DNA of 64,000 nucleotides, taken from contig JAXHMA010000001.1 in the NCBI GenBank assembly GCA_034521835.1, positions 434,001 to 498,000 of the forward strand, in the 5' to 3' direction. The DNA is from JAMQKA01 sp034521835 (GTDB taxonomy: Bacteria > Bacteroidota > Rhodothermia > Balneolales > Balneolaceae). Below, one piece after another: positions 9,329-19,407 of this stretch. The translations under genes were made by a program, and so were the position numbers. How positions within the stretch are numbered: the stretch's first letter is position 1; every line of letters starts with the position of its first letter. The notes beneath the pieces are model-generated. The model was not told the DNA's origin. It saw only the letters and a list, made by a program, of their open reading frames with translations, and did not search any database.

Positions 9329-10990
9329 ATGGATGTAGAATTCATTGAATATGATGAAGAGGCACGCAACGACCTTAAAGCGGGCGTTAATAAACTGGCT
9401 GATGCGGCCAGGGTGACGTTGGGTCCGAAAGGGCGTAATGTTGTGCTGGGAAAATCGTATGGAAGTCCCGAAAGCACCAAGGATGGTGTGGCGGTTGTAG
9501 AAGAGATTGAACTGGAGAATAAAGTGGAAAATATGGGGGCAACCCTTCTCCGCCAAGTGGCTTCCCAGACCAACAATCAGGCCGGTGATGGTACGACTAC
9601 CGCAACTGTCATAGCACAGCGCCTGATTAATGAGGGCATGAGGCATATCACCAGTGGCGCCGATCCGCGTGCCCTGAAGCAAGGGATGGAAGATGCGGCC
9701 AAGCAGATATTGGAAGCTCTAGAAGCCAACAGCAAGCAAATTGATACCACAAAAGAGATTGAGCAGATTGCTACAATTTCAGCCAACGGCGATGAAGATA
9801 TCGGCGGCATGATTGCCAAGGCTGTACATAAGGTTGGCTCCGACGGCGTGATTACAGTCAACCAGTCGCAGAGTATCCAAACCTTTCTGGATGTGGTGGA
9901 AGGCATGCAGTTCGACAAAGGATATCTATCCCCGCACTTTGTGACCAACCAGGAGCAGATGCAGGTAGAATTTGAAGATGCACTGGTTCTGCTGACCGAT
10001 CAAAAGATTGATCGCCTGCAGTCCATACTGCCGTTCCTTGAATATGCCGGGGAGCAAAGCAAGCCACTGCTTATTATTGCTGAGGATGTTGAAGGTGAAG
10101 CACTATCCGGGCTTGTTGTCAACAAGTTGCGCGGTAATCTAAAAGCTGCCGCGGTAAAAGCACCCGGATTCGGTGATCGCCGCAAGCAAATGCTGGATGA
10201 TATTGCTATCCTTACCGGCGGAACGGTGATCTCAGAAGAACGCGGTCACACGCTGGAGCAGGCTGCAACAAGTTTTCTGGGTCAGGTTGAGCAAATTAAG
10301 ATTACTGACGACAACATAACGCTGGTCGGCGGTCAAGGAGACGAGGAGGACCTGCAGGATCGCGTAGCACAGATCCGCAAGCAGATTGAGCAGTCCACTT
10401 CTGACTACGATCGCGAAAAACTACAGGAGCGGGTGGCCAAGCTCAGCAGCGGCGTTGCACGTATCCATATCGGCGCGGCCTCTGAGATGGAAGCCAACGA
10501 GCGAGAAATGCGCGCCGAGGATGCCGTGAACGCTACCCAGGCAGCCCTCGAAGAAGGTATTCTGCCGGGCGGCGGAGTTGGACTGATTCGCGCCGCTGAA
10601 TCGGTTGTAGTTGAGTCTGACGGGCGCGATGATTATGCCGCAGGCGTTGAACTGTTGAGAAATGCGATCACCGCCCCGCTCGAAGAGATTGCCAATAACG
10701 CCGGCAAAGAGGGTCGTGTTGTGGTTAACAATGTACGGGAAGGATCTGGAAACTATGGCTTCAATGCTCGTACAGAGGAGTATGAAGACTTGGTTGAGTC
10801 TGGTGTTATTGATCCCGCCAAAGTGACCAAAAACGCGCTTAAACATGCCGTTTCCGTAGCAGGGGTCCTCTTTACTACCAATGTAACGGTCACACAGCCC
10901 GAAGATGAAGATTCCGACGGCTCACCTGCCGGTGCCGGAGCTGGCGCGCCCGGAGGCATGGGCGGTGGCATGCCAGGCGGCATGATATGA
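9329..10990 (+). CDS. groL: 60 kDa chaperonin GroEL (copy without adjacent groES)
   Basis: The 553-residue product has all GroEL landmarks. VTLGPKGRNVVL and DGTTTATVIAQ belong to the equatorial ATP-binding domain. The apical domain region runs about 190-375 and includes KAPGFGDRRKQMLDDIAILTGG split by normal spacing. GGGVGLIRA is near residue 415, and the C-terminal tail is rich in G-G-M (ending GGMPGGMI). The start MDVEFIEYDEEAR differs from the usual MAKxI. No groES lies upstream or downstream, so it is probably a second copy or one separated from its cochaperonin. It folds substrate proteins in the cytoplasm. A terminator follows. Confidence 0.93.
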   Translation: MDVEFIEYDEEARNDLKAGVNKLADAARVTLGPKGRNVVLGKSYGSPESTKDGVAVVEEIELENKVENMGATLLRQVASQTNNQAGDGTTTATVIAQRLINEGMRHITSGADPRALKQGMEDAAKQILEALEANSKQIDTTKEIEQIATISANGDEDIGGMIAKAVHKVGSDGVITVNQSQSIQTFLDVVEGMQFDKGYLSPHFVTNQEQMQVEFEDALVLLTDQKIDRLQSILPFLEYAGEQSKPLLIIAEDVEGEALSGLVVNKLRGNLKAAAVKAPGFGDRRKQMLDDIAILTGGTVISEERGHTLEQAATSFLGQVEQIKITDDNITLVGGQGDEEDLQDRVAQIRKQIEQSTSDYDREKLQERVAKLSSGVARIHIGAASEMEANEREMRAEDAVNATQAALEEGILPGGGVGLIRAAESVVVESDGRDDYAAGVELLRNAITAPLEEIANNAGKEGRVVVNNVREGSGNYGFNARTEEYEDLVESGVIDPAKVTKNALKHAVSVAGVLFTTNVTVTQPEDEDSDGSPAGAGAGAPGGMGGGMPGGMI

Positions 10991-11023
10991 TGTAACGCTG
11001 CAAATCTAACCGAGTCTGAATTG

Positions 11024-11054
11024 AAGGGAGTGGTTTTCGCCTCTCCCTTTTTCT
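11024..11054 (+). terminator. Rho-independent terminator after groEL
   Basis: The stem AAGGGAG / CTCCCTT with a 12-base loop runs into TTTTT about 35 bases after the groEL stop. Confidence 0.8.
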
Positions 11055-11230
11055 ATTTCGATACAGTAAAGTACTAGAGTAAATAGAGCCAGAAACCTTA
11101 TCTATCTCGTTCCGTTCCTATTGTTTGGATTGGAAAACAGGCAGCTCTGCTATCAAGTTTTGAGATCTTTTTCTATTTTGATATCAGTTGAGTTCAAGCT
11201 ATTAACTATGATTTGACTCGTCTATTTATT

Positions 11231-11560
11231 ATGGATAAGGAACAAGAAAAGGAGATGAAGCAGATTATTTTCGAGAAGATTGAGGAGACCAAAGAAGAGA
11301 TAGAACAGCTTGAAGAACTAACAAAGCCAATTGAGCCCGATAATGCCTACGGGCGCCTCTCACGGATGGATGCCATCAACAACAAAACGATCAATGACAA
11401 GGCTTTGCGTGAGCAGAAAAACCGTCTGCAAAAGCTGGAACGATCCTTAGAAAAATTGGAAAAGGGAAGTTACGGGAAATGTGTAAAGTGCGGGAATGGG
11501 ATTCCCGTCGGAAGGCTGAAATTTATGCCCTGGACCGCTAAATGTGTAAACTGTGCCTGA
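11231..11560 (+). CDS. DksA/TraR-family C4 zinc-finger protein
   Basis: From the ATG at 11231 the product has 109 residues (a TTG 18 bases upstream is an alternative start). A long charged coiled coil (residues 1-75) is followed by a C4 zinc finger: C-V-K-C-G-N-G-I-P-x-x-R-L and, 17 residues on, C-V-N-C. This matches the DksA/TraR fold, in which the coiled coil enters the RNA polymerase secondary channel. The usual acidic D-x-x-D-A tip is not obvious, so a stringent-response role like that of E. coli DksA is only inferred. It is monocistronic, convergent with mutY. Confidence 0.85.
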   Translation: MDKEQEKEMKQIIFEKIEETKEEIEQLEELTKPIEPDNAYGRLSRMDAINNKTINDKALREQKNRLQKLERSLEKLEKGSYGKCVKCGNGIPVGRLKFMPWTAKCVNCA

Positions 11561-11606
11561 AGCTACGGTGTGTTGTTTCTTGGGAGACAGAAAAAAATGA
11601 CGAGAT

Positions 11607-12702
11607 CTAAAGATCAAATTCCTGCTGGCCCTGTCCGAGCTTCATCAGCTTTTCTGTGAGGCGTCGGTTGGCTTTGGGGAAGGGATAATCCCCGAGCTCC
11701 TCAATTGAGATCCATTTCACCTGCTGACTGCTTTTGGGCTGAGGGATACCATCGTTCAACTTGCAGAGAAAGGCATGCATGGTAATTTTGAAATGTGAAT
11801 AGGCGTGATCCAGTTTCATAAACGGGCGGATGATCTGTACTTTCACATCCAGCTCTTCTTTAAGCTCGCGGATAACGGTTTCTTCCAACTGCTCATCTCC
11901 CTTTTGTTTGCCGCCCGGAAACTCCCAGAGTCCACCCAGCATGGCATCTTCCGGACGCAGTGCGATACAGCACTTCATCATACTTATTCTGAATAATGCC
12001 TACCCCAATCTGGTGATGCGGTTTCTTTTTGGCAGGAGATTTATATGGTATTTCATCCTGCTTTACCGTTTTAAATGCGGTGCAGTTTGTGTTAACCGGG
12101 CACTCATTGCACGCCGGATTAGATGGCACGCAGACCGTGGCTCCCAGTTCCATTACCGCCTGGTTGAAGTCGCCGGGCCGAGCTTTATGAATCAGGTTAT
12201 CGGCTAGTTCCTGGACTTGGTTCTTGGTTTTGGTGCTGCGGATATCGTTTTCAATGCCAAAAAAGCGGGTAAGTACCCGCAGTACGTTGCCATCCACCAC
12301 AGCGTATGGTTTGCCGAACGCGATGCTCAATACTGCTGATGCGGTGTAAGGGCCAATGCCCTTGAGGGATGTAATTTCATCCCAGCTATCTGGTACTTTG
12401 CCATCAAACTCATCCACCACGCGCCGGGCGGCAGTGTGCATATTACGCGCGCGACTGTAATAGCCGAGTCCTTCCCACACTTTCAGCACCTCCTGCTGGT
12501 CTGCTTCCGCCAGATCCTGGACAGTAGGGAATCGGTCAATAAATCGATGAAAATAGGGCGTAGCCTGATCCACACGTGTCTGCTGTAGCATAATTTCCGA
12601 GATCCAAATTTTATAGGGATCGTCGCAGTCGCGCCACGGAAGATTGCGCTTGTTGTCGTCATACCAAGAAAGAAGGTGTTGCCTAAACTGTTTTTCAGAC
12701 AC
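11607..12702 (-). CDS. mutY: A/G-specific adenine glycosylase (frameshifted)
   Basis: The N-terminal part has SEIMLQQTRV with the catalytic glutamate, the helix-hairpin-helix LKGIGPYTASAV followed by the aspartate in AVVDGNV, and the iron-sulfur ligands C-x6-C-x2-C-x5-C (CVPSNPACNECPVNTNC). The frame breaks near 11967, where one extra base is present. Beyond it the second frame reads I-A-L-R-P-E-D-A-M-L-G-G-L-W-E-F-P-G-G, a NUDIX-like C-terminal domain that in MutY recognises 8-oxoguanine. The restored protein is about 365 residues, normal for MutY. It removes adenine mispaired with 8-oxoG. The break is probably a sequencing error, because both halves are well conserved. Confidence 0.9.
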
Positions 12703-12957
12703 GAAAAAATTTATTATGCAGTTTGAAAAAATCGAATTGAGATTTCAGACTTGATATCTGAAAATGGATGAGAAAATATCTCCTGAAATAATTGCGGAAT
12801 AGGGAATTATTTCAGGATCTACGTACTTATAAATACTGAAATTAAAAATAGGAAAATCTATCCGTTGGAAAAAAGAAACAGACCGATTATTATTGTTTCT
12901 CCAACCAAGGTTGTAAAATCGGCTTACATACATTAACTGCTCATAAATTTACTTTGC

Positions 12958-14225
12958 ATGCGCGAACTATTTTTTGTTTTAACGCTCTCACTGGTTGTAT
13001 TTATCTCCTGCAATAATTCCGATAAGTATTCCGAAAAAACAACCGAAAATGAAAACATAGTGCAGGTGGATACCACCATTGCGCCCGTCAAGAAGGTTGA
13101 GGTCGACAGTTACGGATTTCCGTACGATTCATCCATGGTGAGTGATTTCCGCGTAGAGCCGAACGAAAGTTTTTACGAAATTTTGGATCGCTACGATGTA
13201 TCTCCCAGAAGATCTATTCGATCACCAATAAAGCGCAGAACGTTGTAAACCTGAGATCTTTCAAGCCGGGGCAAGCATATAGAATCTACGCCTCATCCGA
13301 CAGCAGCACGAAAATATCGCGGATGGTCTGGCAACCGAGCCCGGTGGAATATGTTGTGTTTGACTGGCAGGATTCCCTGAATGTTTACAAAGACCAGAAG
13401 AAGATTATCACAAAGCGGGCGGTTGGTTCTGCCGAAATCACCAGCTCCCTGTACGAGGCGATGATGGATCAGAGTTTAACGCCCCTGCTGGCTAATAAAC
13501 TTGCGGAGATTTATGCCTGGGAAATCGACTTTTTCAGCCTGCGAAAGGGTGATTCTTTTAAAATATATTATGAACAGAAGTTTGTGGATGACGAATTTTA
13601 TGGAACGGGTGAGATTTTGGCTGCCGAGTTTACCCACCGCGGGGAAACCCATAAAGCATATAGATTTGAGAATAAAGCAGTGGATGGATTTTTCGATGAA
13701 GACGGCAACAGCGTGCAAAAAGCACTCCTGAAAGCACCCTTTAATTATAGCCAGCGTATCAGCTCGCATTTTAATCGCAATCGGTTTCACCCGGTATTGA
13801 AACGGCGTGTACCTCATACCGGTATTGATTATGCTGCACCGCACGGCACGCCCGTTATTTCAGTTGGAGATGGCACCGTAACAGAAGCGCGGTACCGGGG
13901 CGCCAACGGAAATTATGTTAAAGTGAGACATAACAGTACATATGAAACGGCCTATCTTCATCTGAGCGGTTTTGCAAGTGGTATTCGTAGTGGAACTTCC
14001 GTAGAGCAGGGCCAGGTAATTGGGTATGTCGGAGCTACCGGCCGCGTTACTGGTACGCACCTGCACTACACGCTCTACAAAAACGACCAATATGTTAATC
14101 CGCTGAAAGTAGATTTGCCCGCCTCAGAATCAGTGCCCGACAGCTCTATGGCAGAATTCAACCAGGTAAAACGGGTTATGCAACAGAAGCTCGATCAAAT
14201 TCAGGAAAAGGCACCCCACACATAA
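12958..14225 (+). CDS. M23-family metallopeptidase lipoprotein (frameshifted)
   Basis: The start is MRELFFVLTLSLVVFISCNNSDK, a lipoprotein signal with the cysteine in FISC. After a linker comes a LysM-like or alpha-beta segment (VEPNESFYEILDRYDVS), a middle domain, and a C-terminal M23 peptidase with H-T-G-I-D-Y and THLHY, the LytM-type zinc site. The frame breaks near 13204-13207; one missing base restores V-S-P-E-K-I-Y-S-I-T-N-K-A-Q-N-V-V-N-L. The restored length is about 421 residues. It likely cuts or regulates cutting of peptidoglycan cross-links in the periplasm. The EnvC/NlpD-type regulator role is an alternative, but the metal ligands look intact. Confidence 0.88.
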
Positions 14226-14372
14226 TCCTGGTATTTAGGATTTAATTCGATCTGCACCCGACATATATTCCAAGAGAAAGCCTTCCAGGAGGACTATTTA
14301 TATTTATAACAGAAGGTTTGGACACTCCTTATCCACCTTTAATCCTCCAGTTTTTCAACCATTCAATCCTTC

Positions 14373-15932
14373 CTAATCTCCAGATTCACTGCGATTTATT
14401 TCAATCACACGGATTGTAACGTCAATCTGCGAGGCAGCACCAAACTGATCGGTGGCTACGACCTGGAATGAATTTTCGCCAATCTGGCGGGCTGAAGGCG
14501 TCCATTGGAAACGACCATTCTGCTCGTTGATGGTGGCTCCCTCGGGCATGTCAACGCCAATATAACGGATAAGGTTGGGATCTGTTCCGTCCGGATCAGT
14601 AGCGTTGATCGGCAGGGTGAATGGTTCGCCTACGGGAATGGTTATTGGCCGGATCGGGCTAAAGCGCGGTGGTGCGTTAAATGAGCGTACATCCACAGTA
14701 AAGCTCGTGCTGTCCACCTGCCCGTCAGAAGAGGTGGCTATTATTTTGAACTGGTGCCTGCCAGCATCATTGGAAGACGGCTGCCAGTAAAACCCATTCC
14801 CTTTGATGGTGGCATTTTTAATATTTGATTGATAGGCAAACTGAACTTTATCCAGCGGATAATTGCCTTGGAGTTCAATCGCCTGTAAAACTGGCTTGGC
14901 GTTGGGAACTGTAATATTAGAGATTGGTTTTAGCTGCAGCTCCGAGGTTGTGGACTCGGTGGATGATGTTCCCCCTGTTGCCTGCTTGGCTTGGTCTGCA
15001 GAGGTACTAACCCTGGTGACTTGGTTATATTCACACAGCCAAAGCTGATCTTCGGTTACCGTGATATAGTTGCCAGCATCGCGGTCCGATTTCCAGACCT
15101 GAGGTTCGCGATTGCTGTAGGAGGTCCAGAGCCTGTTGGATTCACCCTTGATGATCAGCCAGCTTTGCCATGATTCTATCTTTTTAACCGATTCGTTGAT
15201 GCTTCCAATTTCAGCAAGGTTACCAGTCCCGTCGATCTCATAGATACTCCCGGAGGAATCTGATCCCAATATAAGATCGCCAATCACAAAAATATGTTCG
15301 AGGGGTTCATCCAGCTGGTATTCATCCGAAAAGGTTACCTGGTCATCATCCCGATTGAAAATCAGCAGGGACGCGTTATCGGTTAACACAAATAGTTGTG
15401 ACAAGCTGGATTCAAGATCGATTACCTGCTGGTTGACTAATCGCTGCTGTTCAACCTTGGTTATGGCGGAGTCAACCGATTCAGGTGTGGAGAGGCTTAG
15501 TCGCCCCAGGCCTTCACTGCCCATGGCCACGAAAAGAGATTGGCTGATGCGCTCGGCATCAAGGGGTTGGGCCGGTAACTGTGTGGAAGAATACACTCCC
15601 AGAACGGAGGTAGGTTCCAGCACGGTGAGACGTCTTGTATCCCCAAAGAGATACGCAAACCGGATGTCCGCAGTCATCTTGTTCCCCCGCCGCTGCATGC
15701 CAGTAGAGGAGTAGAGCCACTGCAGGGAATCAGGATTACTTCGGAAAAGCACCATCCCCTCCGATTCAGAAAGTACATACATATGGGCGGGAGAGCTTTC
15801 CATGGCAACAACTGATGGAATCTCCATAACGTAGGAGAGATCCTTGGTCAGTTGCGGTTGTGCCAAAACGGAATTCGTTAAGGTGACGAATGCAGTAAAA
15901 AAGGCTAGAAATATCGACGTTCGAATGTTCAT
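14373..15932 (-). CDS. Exported protein with propeller-like N-terminus and two Ig/cadherin-like domains
   Basis: A signal peptide (cleavage after VLAQ region, residues 1-25) precedes about 300 residues of repeating short strands that resemble a WD40/quinoprotein-like propeller. A Ser/Thr-rich linker leads to two Ig-like domains of the He_PIG/cadherin type. Each has an F-x-W-x-P-S motif (FYWQPSSNDAGRHQFKI and FQWTPSARQIGENSFQV) and a D-x-x-G/D-P-D-G calcium-type loop (NATDPDG). The product is 519 residues and is secreted or surface-exposed. It is the 3' neighbour of the SDR gene on the same strand (18-base gap), so it may be cotranscribed with the lipid locus. Function is unknown. Confidence 0.7.
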   Translation of the reverse strand: MNIRTSIFLAFFTAFVTLTNSVLAQPQLTKDLSYVMEIPSVVAMESSPAHMYVLSESEGMVLFRSNPDSLQWLYSSTGMQRRGNKMTADIRFAYLFGDTRRLTVLEPTSVLGVYSSTQLPAQPLDAERISQSLFVAMGSEGLGRLSLSTPESVDSAITKVEQQRLVNQQVIDLESSLSQLFVLTDNASLLIFNRDDDQVTFSDEYQLDEPLEHIFVIGDLILGSDSSGSIYEIDGTGNLAEIGSINESVKKIESWQSWLIIKGESNRLWTSYSNREPQVWKSDRDAGNYITVTEDQLWLCEYNQVTRVSTSADQAKQATGGTSSTESTTSELQLKPISNITVPNAKPVLQAIELQGNYPLDKVQFAYQSNIKNATIKGNGFYWQPSSNDAGRHQFKIIATSSDGQVDSTSFTVDVRSFNAPPRFSPIRPITIPVGEPFTLPINATDPDGTDPNLIRYIGVDMPEGATINEQNGRFQWTPSARQIGENSFQVVATDQFGAASQIDVTIRVIEINRSESGD

Positions 15933-15949
15933 AATTTATCTGAGTGCTG

Positions 15950-16930
15950 TTATAACCAATGATGCATTTTGTACCAGTGAATCGTTCGGGAAATTCCTTC
16001 TCCGAGCGAATATTTAGGGGTGTAGTCCAGTTCTTGTTGAGCTTTTTCGATAGAGCAGGTCCACTCCAGGATCAGCTCGTTTGCCTTGTCACGATTTATA
16101 ACGGGATAAACTCCAAAAACGGATGAAGCTTTTTCGATTACCCCCGCTATTTTCTTTACAAATTTCGGTTTAATATAAATGGGAATAGCTTTTTTACCTA
16201 ACACCCGCATGCTTGTTTCACGGATTTGATTCCAGGTGTGCAAGTGTTTATCCGAGATGAAGTAGGTGTGTACGCCGCTGGTTTGCTGCTCGGCGGCCTT
16301 AAGCATGGCCTGTATAACATCGGAGACATATACCATCGAAATTTTGGGCTTTTCGCCATCACCGATGATCGGACAGATACGTTTGTCTGCCATCTTAAAG
16401 AAGGAGTAGATCTGATCTTCGCGCGGTCCGTATACGGCTGAGGGACGTAGAATCGTGATAGAAATTTCCTCATCGGCAATATTGTGGATCATCTGTTCCA
16501 TCTTCTTTTTAGAGCGCCCGTACATGCTTACGGGCTTCATCGGCTGGTCTTCGGTAGCAGGTCCGCCGTGTTTGGAGCTCGGGCCTGCCGCGGCAAGGGA
16601 GGATAGAACCACAATTTTCTTCACCCCCTGTTTTTGAGCAATCCGGATCAGGTGCTCGGTGGCGTCTACGTTAGCACGTTCAAACTGATTCCAGTCAGGG
16701 GCTTTGACCACTCCTGCGGCATGAAATACCACATCTACCCCCTGCAGTGCATCTTTCAGGGTTGCAATGTCGTGCAGATCACCGGGAACTTTTATGTAAT
16801 CGATTCCCTTCAACCATTTTTCATGGTTTCGCACAAGGCAGCGGACTTCAGCGTAATGGTCATCTTTGATAAGGGTATCAGCCAAATGGCTGCCGATAAA
16901 TCCCGTGCCGCCGGTTATAAAGGCTTTCAT
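15950..16930 (-). CDS. NAD-dependent epimerase/dehydratase (extended SDR), candidate ceramide reductase
   Basis: I place the start at the ATG at 16930 (a TTG precedes it in frame). The Rossmann motif TGGTGFIGSHLAD at the start binds NAD(P), VVLSSLAAAG supplies the catalytic serine, and YGRSKKKMEQ provides the Y-x-x-x-K pair. The 326-residue length fits extended SDRs such as 3-beta-HSD/isomerase-like and NDUFA9-like proteins. It is divergent from two GT4 genes, a serine palmitoyltransferase gene and an acyltransferase gene. From that setting, and from the SDR that reduces 3-oxo-ceramide in Caulobacter, I infer a sphingoid-base or ceramide reductase. A sugar epimerase remains possible. Confidence 0.75.
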   Translation of the reverse strand: MKAFITGGTGFIGSHLADTLIKDDHYAEVRCLVRNHEKWLKGIDYIKVPGDLHDIATLKDALQGVDVVFHAAGVVKAPDWNQFERANVDATEHLIRIAQKQGVKKIVVLSSLAAAGPSSKHGGPATEDQPMKPVSMYGRSKKKMEQMIHNIADEEISITILRPSAVYGPREDQIYSFFKMADKRICPIIGDGEKPKISMVYVSDVIQAMLKAAEQQTSGVHTYFISDKHLHTWNQIRETSMRVLGKKAIPIYIKPKFVKKIAGVIEKASSVFGVYPVINRDKANELILEWTCSIEKAQQELDYTPKYSLGEGISRTIHWYKMHHWL

Positions 16931-17012
16931 CAAATTGTTATATTCCAGATTTAATTATTAATGATGCAACATTTTACAAAGATACGAATCACACCAGTCC
17001 TTTTGAAAAAAT

Positions 17013-18167
17013 ATGAATGAACTGCGTATTGCACTATTTACCGGTAACTACAACCACATCCGGGATGGGGTATCATTAACCCTGAATCGGCTGGTAGATT
17101 TTTTACAGCGTCAGGGCATAGAAGTACTGGTGTTTGGACCAACAATTGAAGAACCAGCTATCGATCATGTTGGAGAACTTGTTCAAGTGCCCTCTGTTCC
17201 CATGCCGGGCCGCCCCGAATATCGCTTAACGATTGGCTTTCCTGATTCTGCCCAGCAGCGTTTGGAAGAGTTTGACGCCAATCTGGCCCATATTGCCAGC
17301 CCGGATATTCTGGGCTTCAGCGCCTTGAGGCATGCTCAGTCCAAAAATATACAGATTGTTTCCTCCTATCACACTCATTTCACAAGCTATTTGAAGTATT
17401 ACAACCTGGAAATGCTCGAAATTCTGGCATGGAAATACTTAAAGTGGTTCTACAACCAGTGCAAGCACGTGTATGTACCTTCACCCTCCATGGCGGACGA
17501 GCTGAATGAAAAAGGAATTAAAGAGGGGGTAAGAATCTGGGCGCGCGGGGTAAATACCGAACAGTTTCATCCCGACAAACGTGATATGGAGTGGCGGCGG
17601 TCTATCGGGGTCGGGGAGGATGAGATGGTGGTCTCTTTTGTGTCTCGTTTAGTGTGGGAAAAAGACTTGCAAACATATGTCGATTCCATCAAGAAACTCA
17701 AGCAAACCGATCTGAATATTAAGGCTTTGGTGGTGGGAGACGGACCCGCAAAAGAGGAGCTGGAGCAGATGCTGCCCGAAGCCCACTTCACAGGTTTTAT
17801 TACGGGCGATGAGCTGGCCCGGGCGTACGCCAGCAGTGATATTTTCTTGTTCCCATCTGATACGGAAACCTTTGGCAATGTAACCCTGGAGGCGATGAGC
17901 AGTGGTTTGCCTTGCGTTGTGGCCAATGCAACCGGCAGTAAATCACTGGTGGTATCGGAGGTGAATGGTTTTTTGGTACCACCGAGAAATACAGTTGAGT
18001 TTGCTAAATCCGTTCGAACAATTGCCGAAGATGAACAGTTGCGCAAACGGATGGGAAAAACCGCCCGCCAGAAAGCGCTGGCCTATTCCTGGGATAATGT
18101 GAATCAAAAACTTCTGGAAAACTATCGGGAGGCGTTGGAGGAGCCGGTGTCTTCCCTGAAATTTTAG
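17013..18167 (+). CDS. Glycosyltransferase family 4, MgtA/SQD2-like
   Basis: The 384-residue product has the GT-B layout of family 4. The N-terminal part has G-N-Y-N-H-I-R-D-G-V-S and SSYHTHFTSYLKYYN, typical of GDP-mannose-dependent mannosyltransferases and sulfoquinovosyl/diglucosyl-lipid synthases. The C-terminal nucleotide-sugar site has SRLVWEKDL, VVGDGPAKEEL and the E-x7-E motif in ETFGNVTLEAMSSGLPCV. No transmembrane segment is seen, so it probably works at the inner face of the membrane. It is followed after 12 bases by another GT4 gene. Transfer of a hexose to a lipid acceptor is inferred. Confidence 0.85.
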   Translation: MNELRIALFTGNYNHIRDGVSLTLNRLVDFLQRQGIEVLVFGPTIEEPAIDHVGELVQVPSVPMPGRPEYRLTIGFPDSAQQRLEEFDANLAHIASPDILGFSALRHAQSKNIQIVSSYHTHFTSYLKYYNLEMLEILAWKYLKWFYNQCKHVYVPSPSMADELNEKGIKEGVRIWARGVNTEQFHPDKRDMEWRRSIGVGEDEMVVSFVSRLVWEKDLQTYVDSIKKLKQTDLNIKALVVGDGPAKEELEQMLPEAHFTGFITGDELARAYASSDIFLFPSDTETFGNVTLEAMSSGLPCVVANATGSKSLVVSEVNGFLVPPRNTVEFAKSVRTIAEDEQLRKRMGKTARQKALAYSWDNVNQKLLENYREALEEPVSSLKF

Positions 18168-18179
18168 GACTGACTATTC

Positions 18180-19313
18180 GTGAAGATTTTATATGTAGCC
18201 CATAATCATCCACCCAAGGGAGCTCCCCTTGAAAATATAGGAGGCATGCAGCGTGTAAGCATGCAGCTTTTAAAGGAGTTTCGCAAAAGGGATGATATCG
18301 AGGTTGAAACCACAATTTTGCGAACCAGCTGGGATGCCATTGGTTATAAAGCTCCGTTGTTTCTTTATGAGCAGCTGTTCCGGTTGCCGCACAAAGCCCG
18401 GGAGAGCGGTGCCGATGTCATACTGTTTTCATCCATGGTTGCTGCCAGCCTGGCTTATTTCATTAAAAACAAGGTTGATATCCCGATGATTACTATAAAT
18501 CATGGGCAGGATGTAACGCTGCCGGTTTCAGCTTATCAGTGGTTTGTGCCCAAAGTGTTTGACAGTCTCGATGGAGTCATCTCGGTTTCTACAGCTACAC
18601 TGCAGGCTTGCCGCGAGCGCGGGCTGCCCGCCGACAAAGGAGTGGCGTTGGGCAACGGATTTAACATGAAGCGACTTCAGCATTTTCCCGATAAGGAACT
18701 ATCCCGCAAAGAGATACGGGAACATTTTGGTGTTGATCTGCAGGACAAATTTATGATGCTTTCGGTGGGGCGCCAGGTAAAGCGGAAAGGGCACGAATGG
18801 TTTATCCGACACGTTCTGCCCAAGCTGCGAGACGACCTGATTTTTGTTACCATTGGTGAAGGTCCTGAAACTGCAAATATCGAGAAAGCACGGGAGGAAT
18901 CAACAGAGAGAGATCGAATTTACCTGTTGGGCAAACAGCCGGAAGATCTGCTGAAAAAATCGTACGCCGCCGCTGATCTTTTTGTAATGCCAAACATACC
19001 GGTAAGTGGGGATATGGAGGGTTTTGGCATTGTGCTGCTTGAAGCCAACATGGCAAGAACACCCGCCATAGCCGCTGATCTTGAAGGCATTAAAGATGTA
19101 ATTACCAACGGTAAGAACGGGTACCGGGTGCCTCCGTTGGATGAACAGGCCTTTGCGGAAAAAATTTGCCAATTAACCCGTAACGGCCTAACAGAGTTTT
19201 CTGAGCAAACACGTGTTTTTGTAGAACAGCAGTTCAGCTGGGAACATGTGGCACAAAAATACATTGACTATATGGGAAAGGTTAAAAAGGACCGTACGAA
19301 AGCCGATTCATAA
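18180..19313 (+). CDS. Glycosyltransferase family 4
   Basis: The gene starts with GTG 12 bases after the preceding GT4 and encodes 377 residues. N-terminal NHPPKGAPLENIGGMQR contains the glycine-rich acceptor loop of GT4 enzymes. The donor domain has SVGRQVKRKGHEWFI, TIGEGPE and E-x7-E in EGFGIVLLEANMARTPAI. It is not closely similar to its neighbour, so the pair is likely to act in sequence rather than be a recent duplication. In this context addition of a second sugar to a sphingolipid or diacylglycerol head group is inferred. The specific donor sugar cannot be read from sequence. Confidence 0.83.
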   Translation: MKILYVAHNHPPKGAPLENIGGMQRVSMQLLKEFRKRDDIEVETTILRTSWDAIGYKAPLFLYEQLFRLPHKARESGADVILFSSMVAASLAYFIKNKVDIPMITINHGQDVTLPVSAYQWFVPKVFDSLDGVISVSTATLQACRERGLPADKGVALGNGFNMKRLQHFPDKELSRKEIREHFGVDLQDKFMMLSVGRQVKRKGHEWFIRHVLPKLRDDLIFVTIGEGPETANIEKAREESTERDRIYLLGKQPEDLLKKSYAAADLFVMPNIPVSGDMEGFGIVLLEANMARTPAIAADLEGIKDVITNGKNGYRVPPLDEQAFAEKICQLTRNGLTEFSEQTRVFVEQQFSWEHVAQKYIDYMGKVKKDRTKADS

Positions 19314-19407
19314 ATTTAACAATATAATAATCATAATTTGATTGCTGCTCCTAATGGAGCTATATTTGCTTAGATAAGCACTCATCAAAAGCCGAAATTT
19401 GGAAGGA

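Noticed and set aside
12745..12933. Minus-strand frame of 62 residues between mutY and the M23 gene
   Set aside because: Composition is that of non-coding AT-rich DNA and there is no start context.
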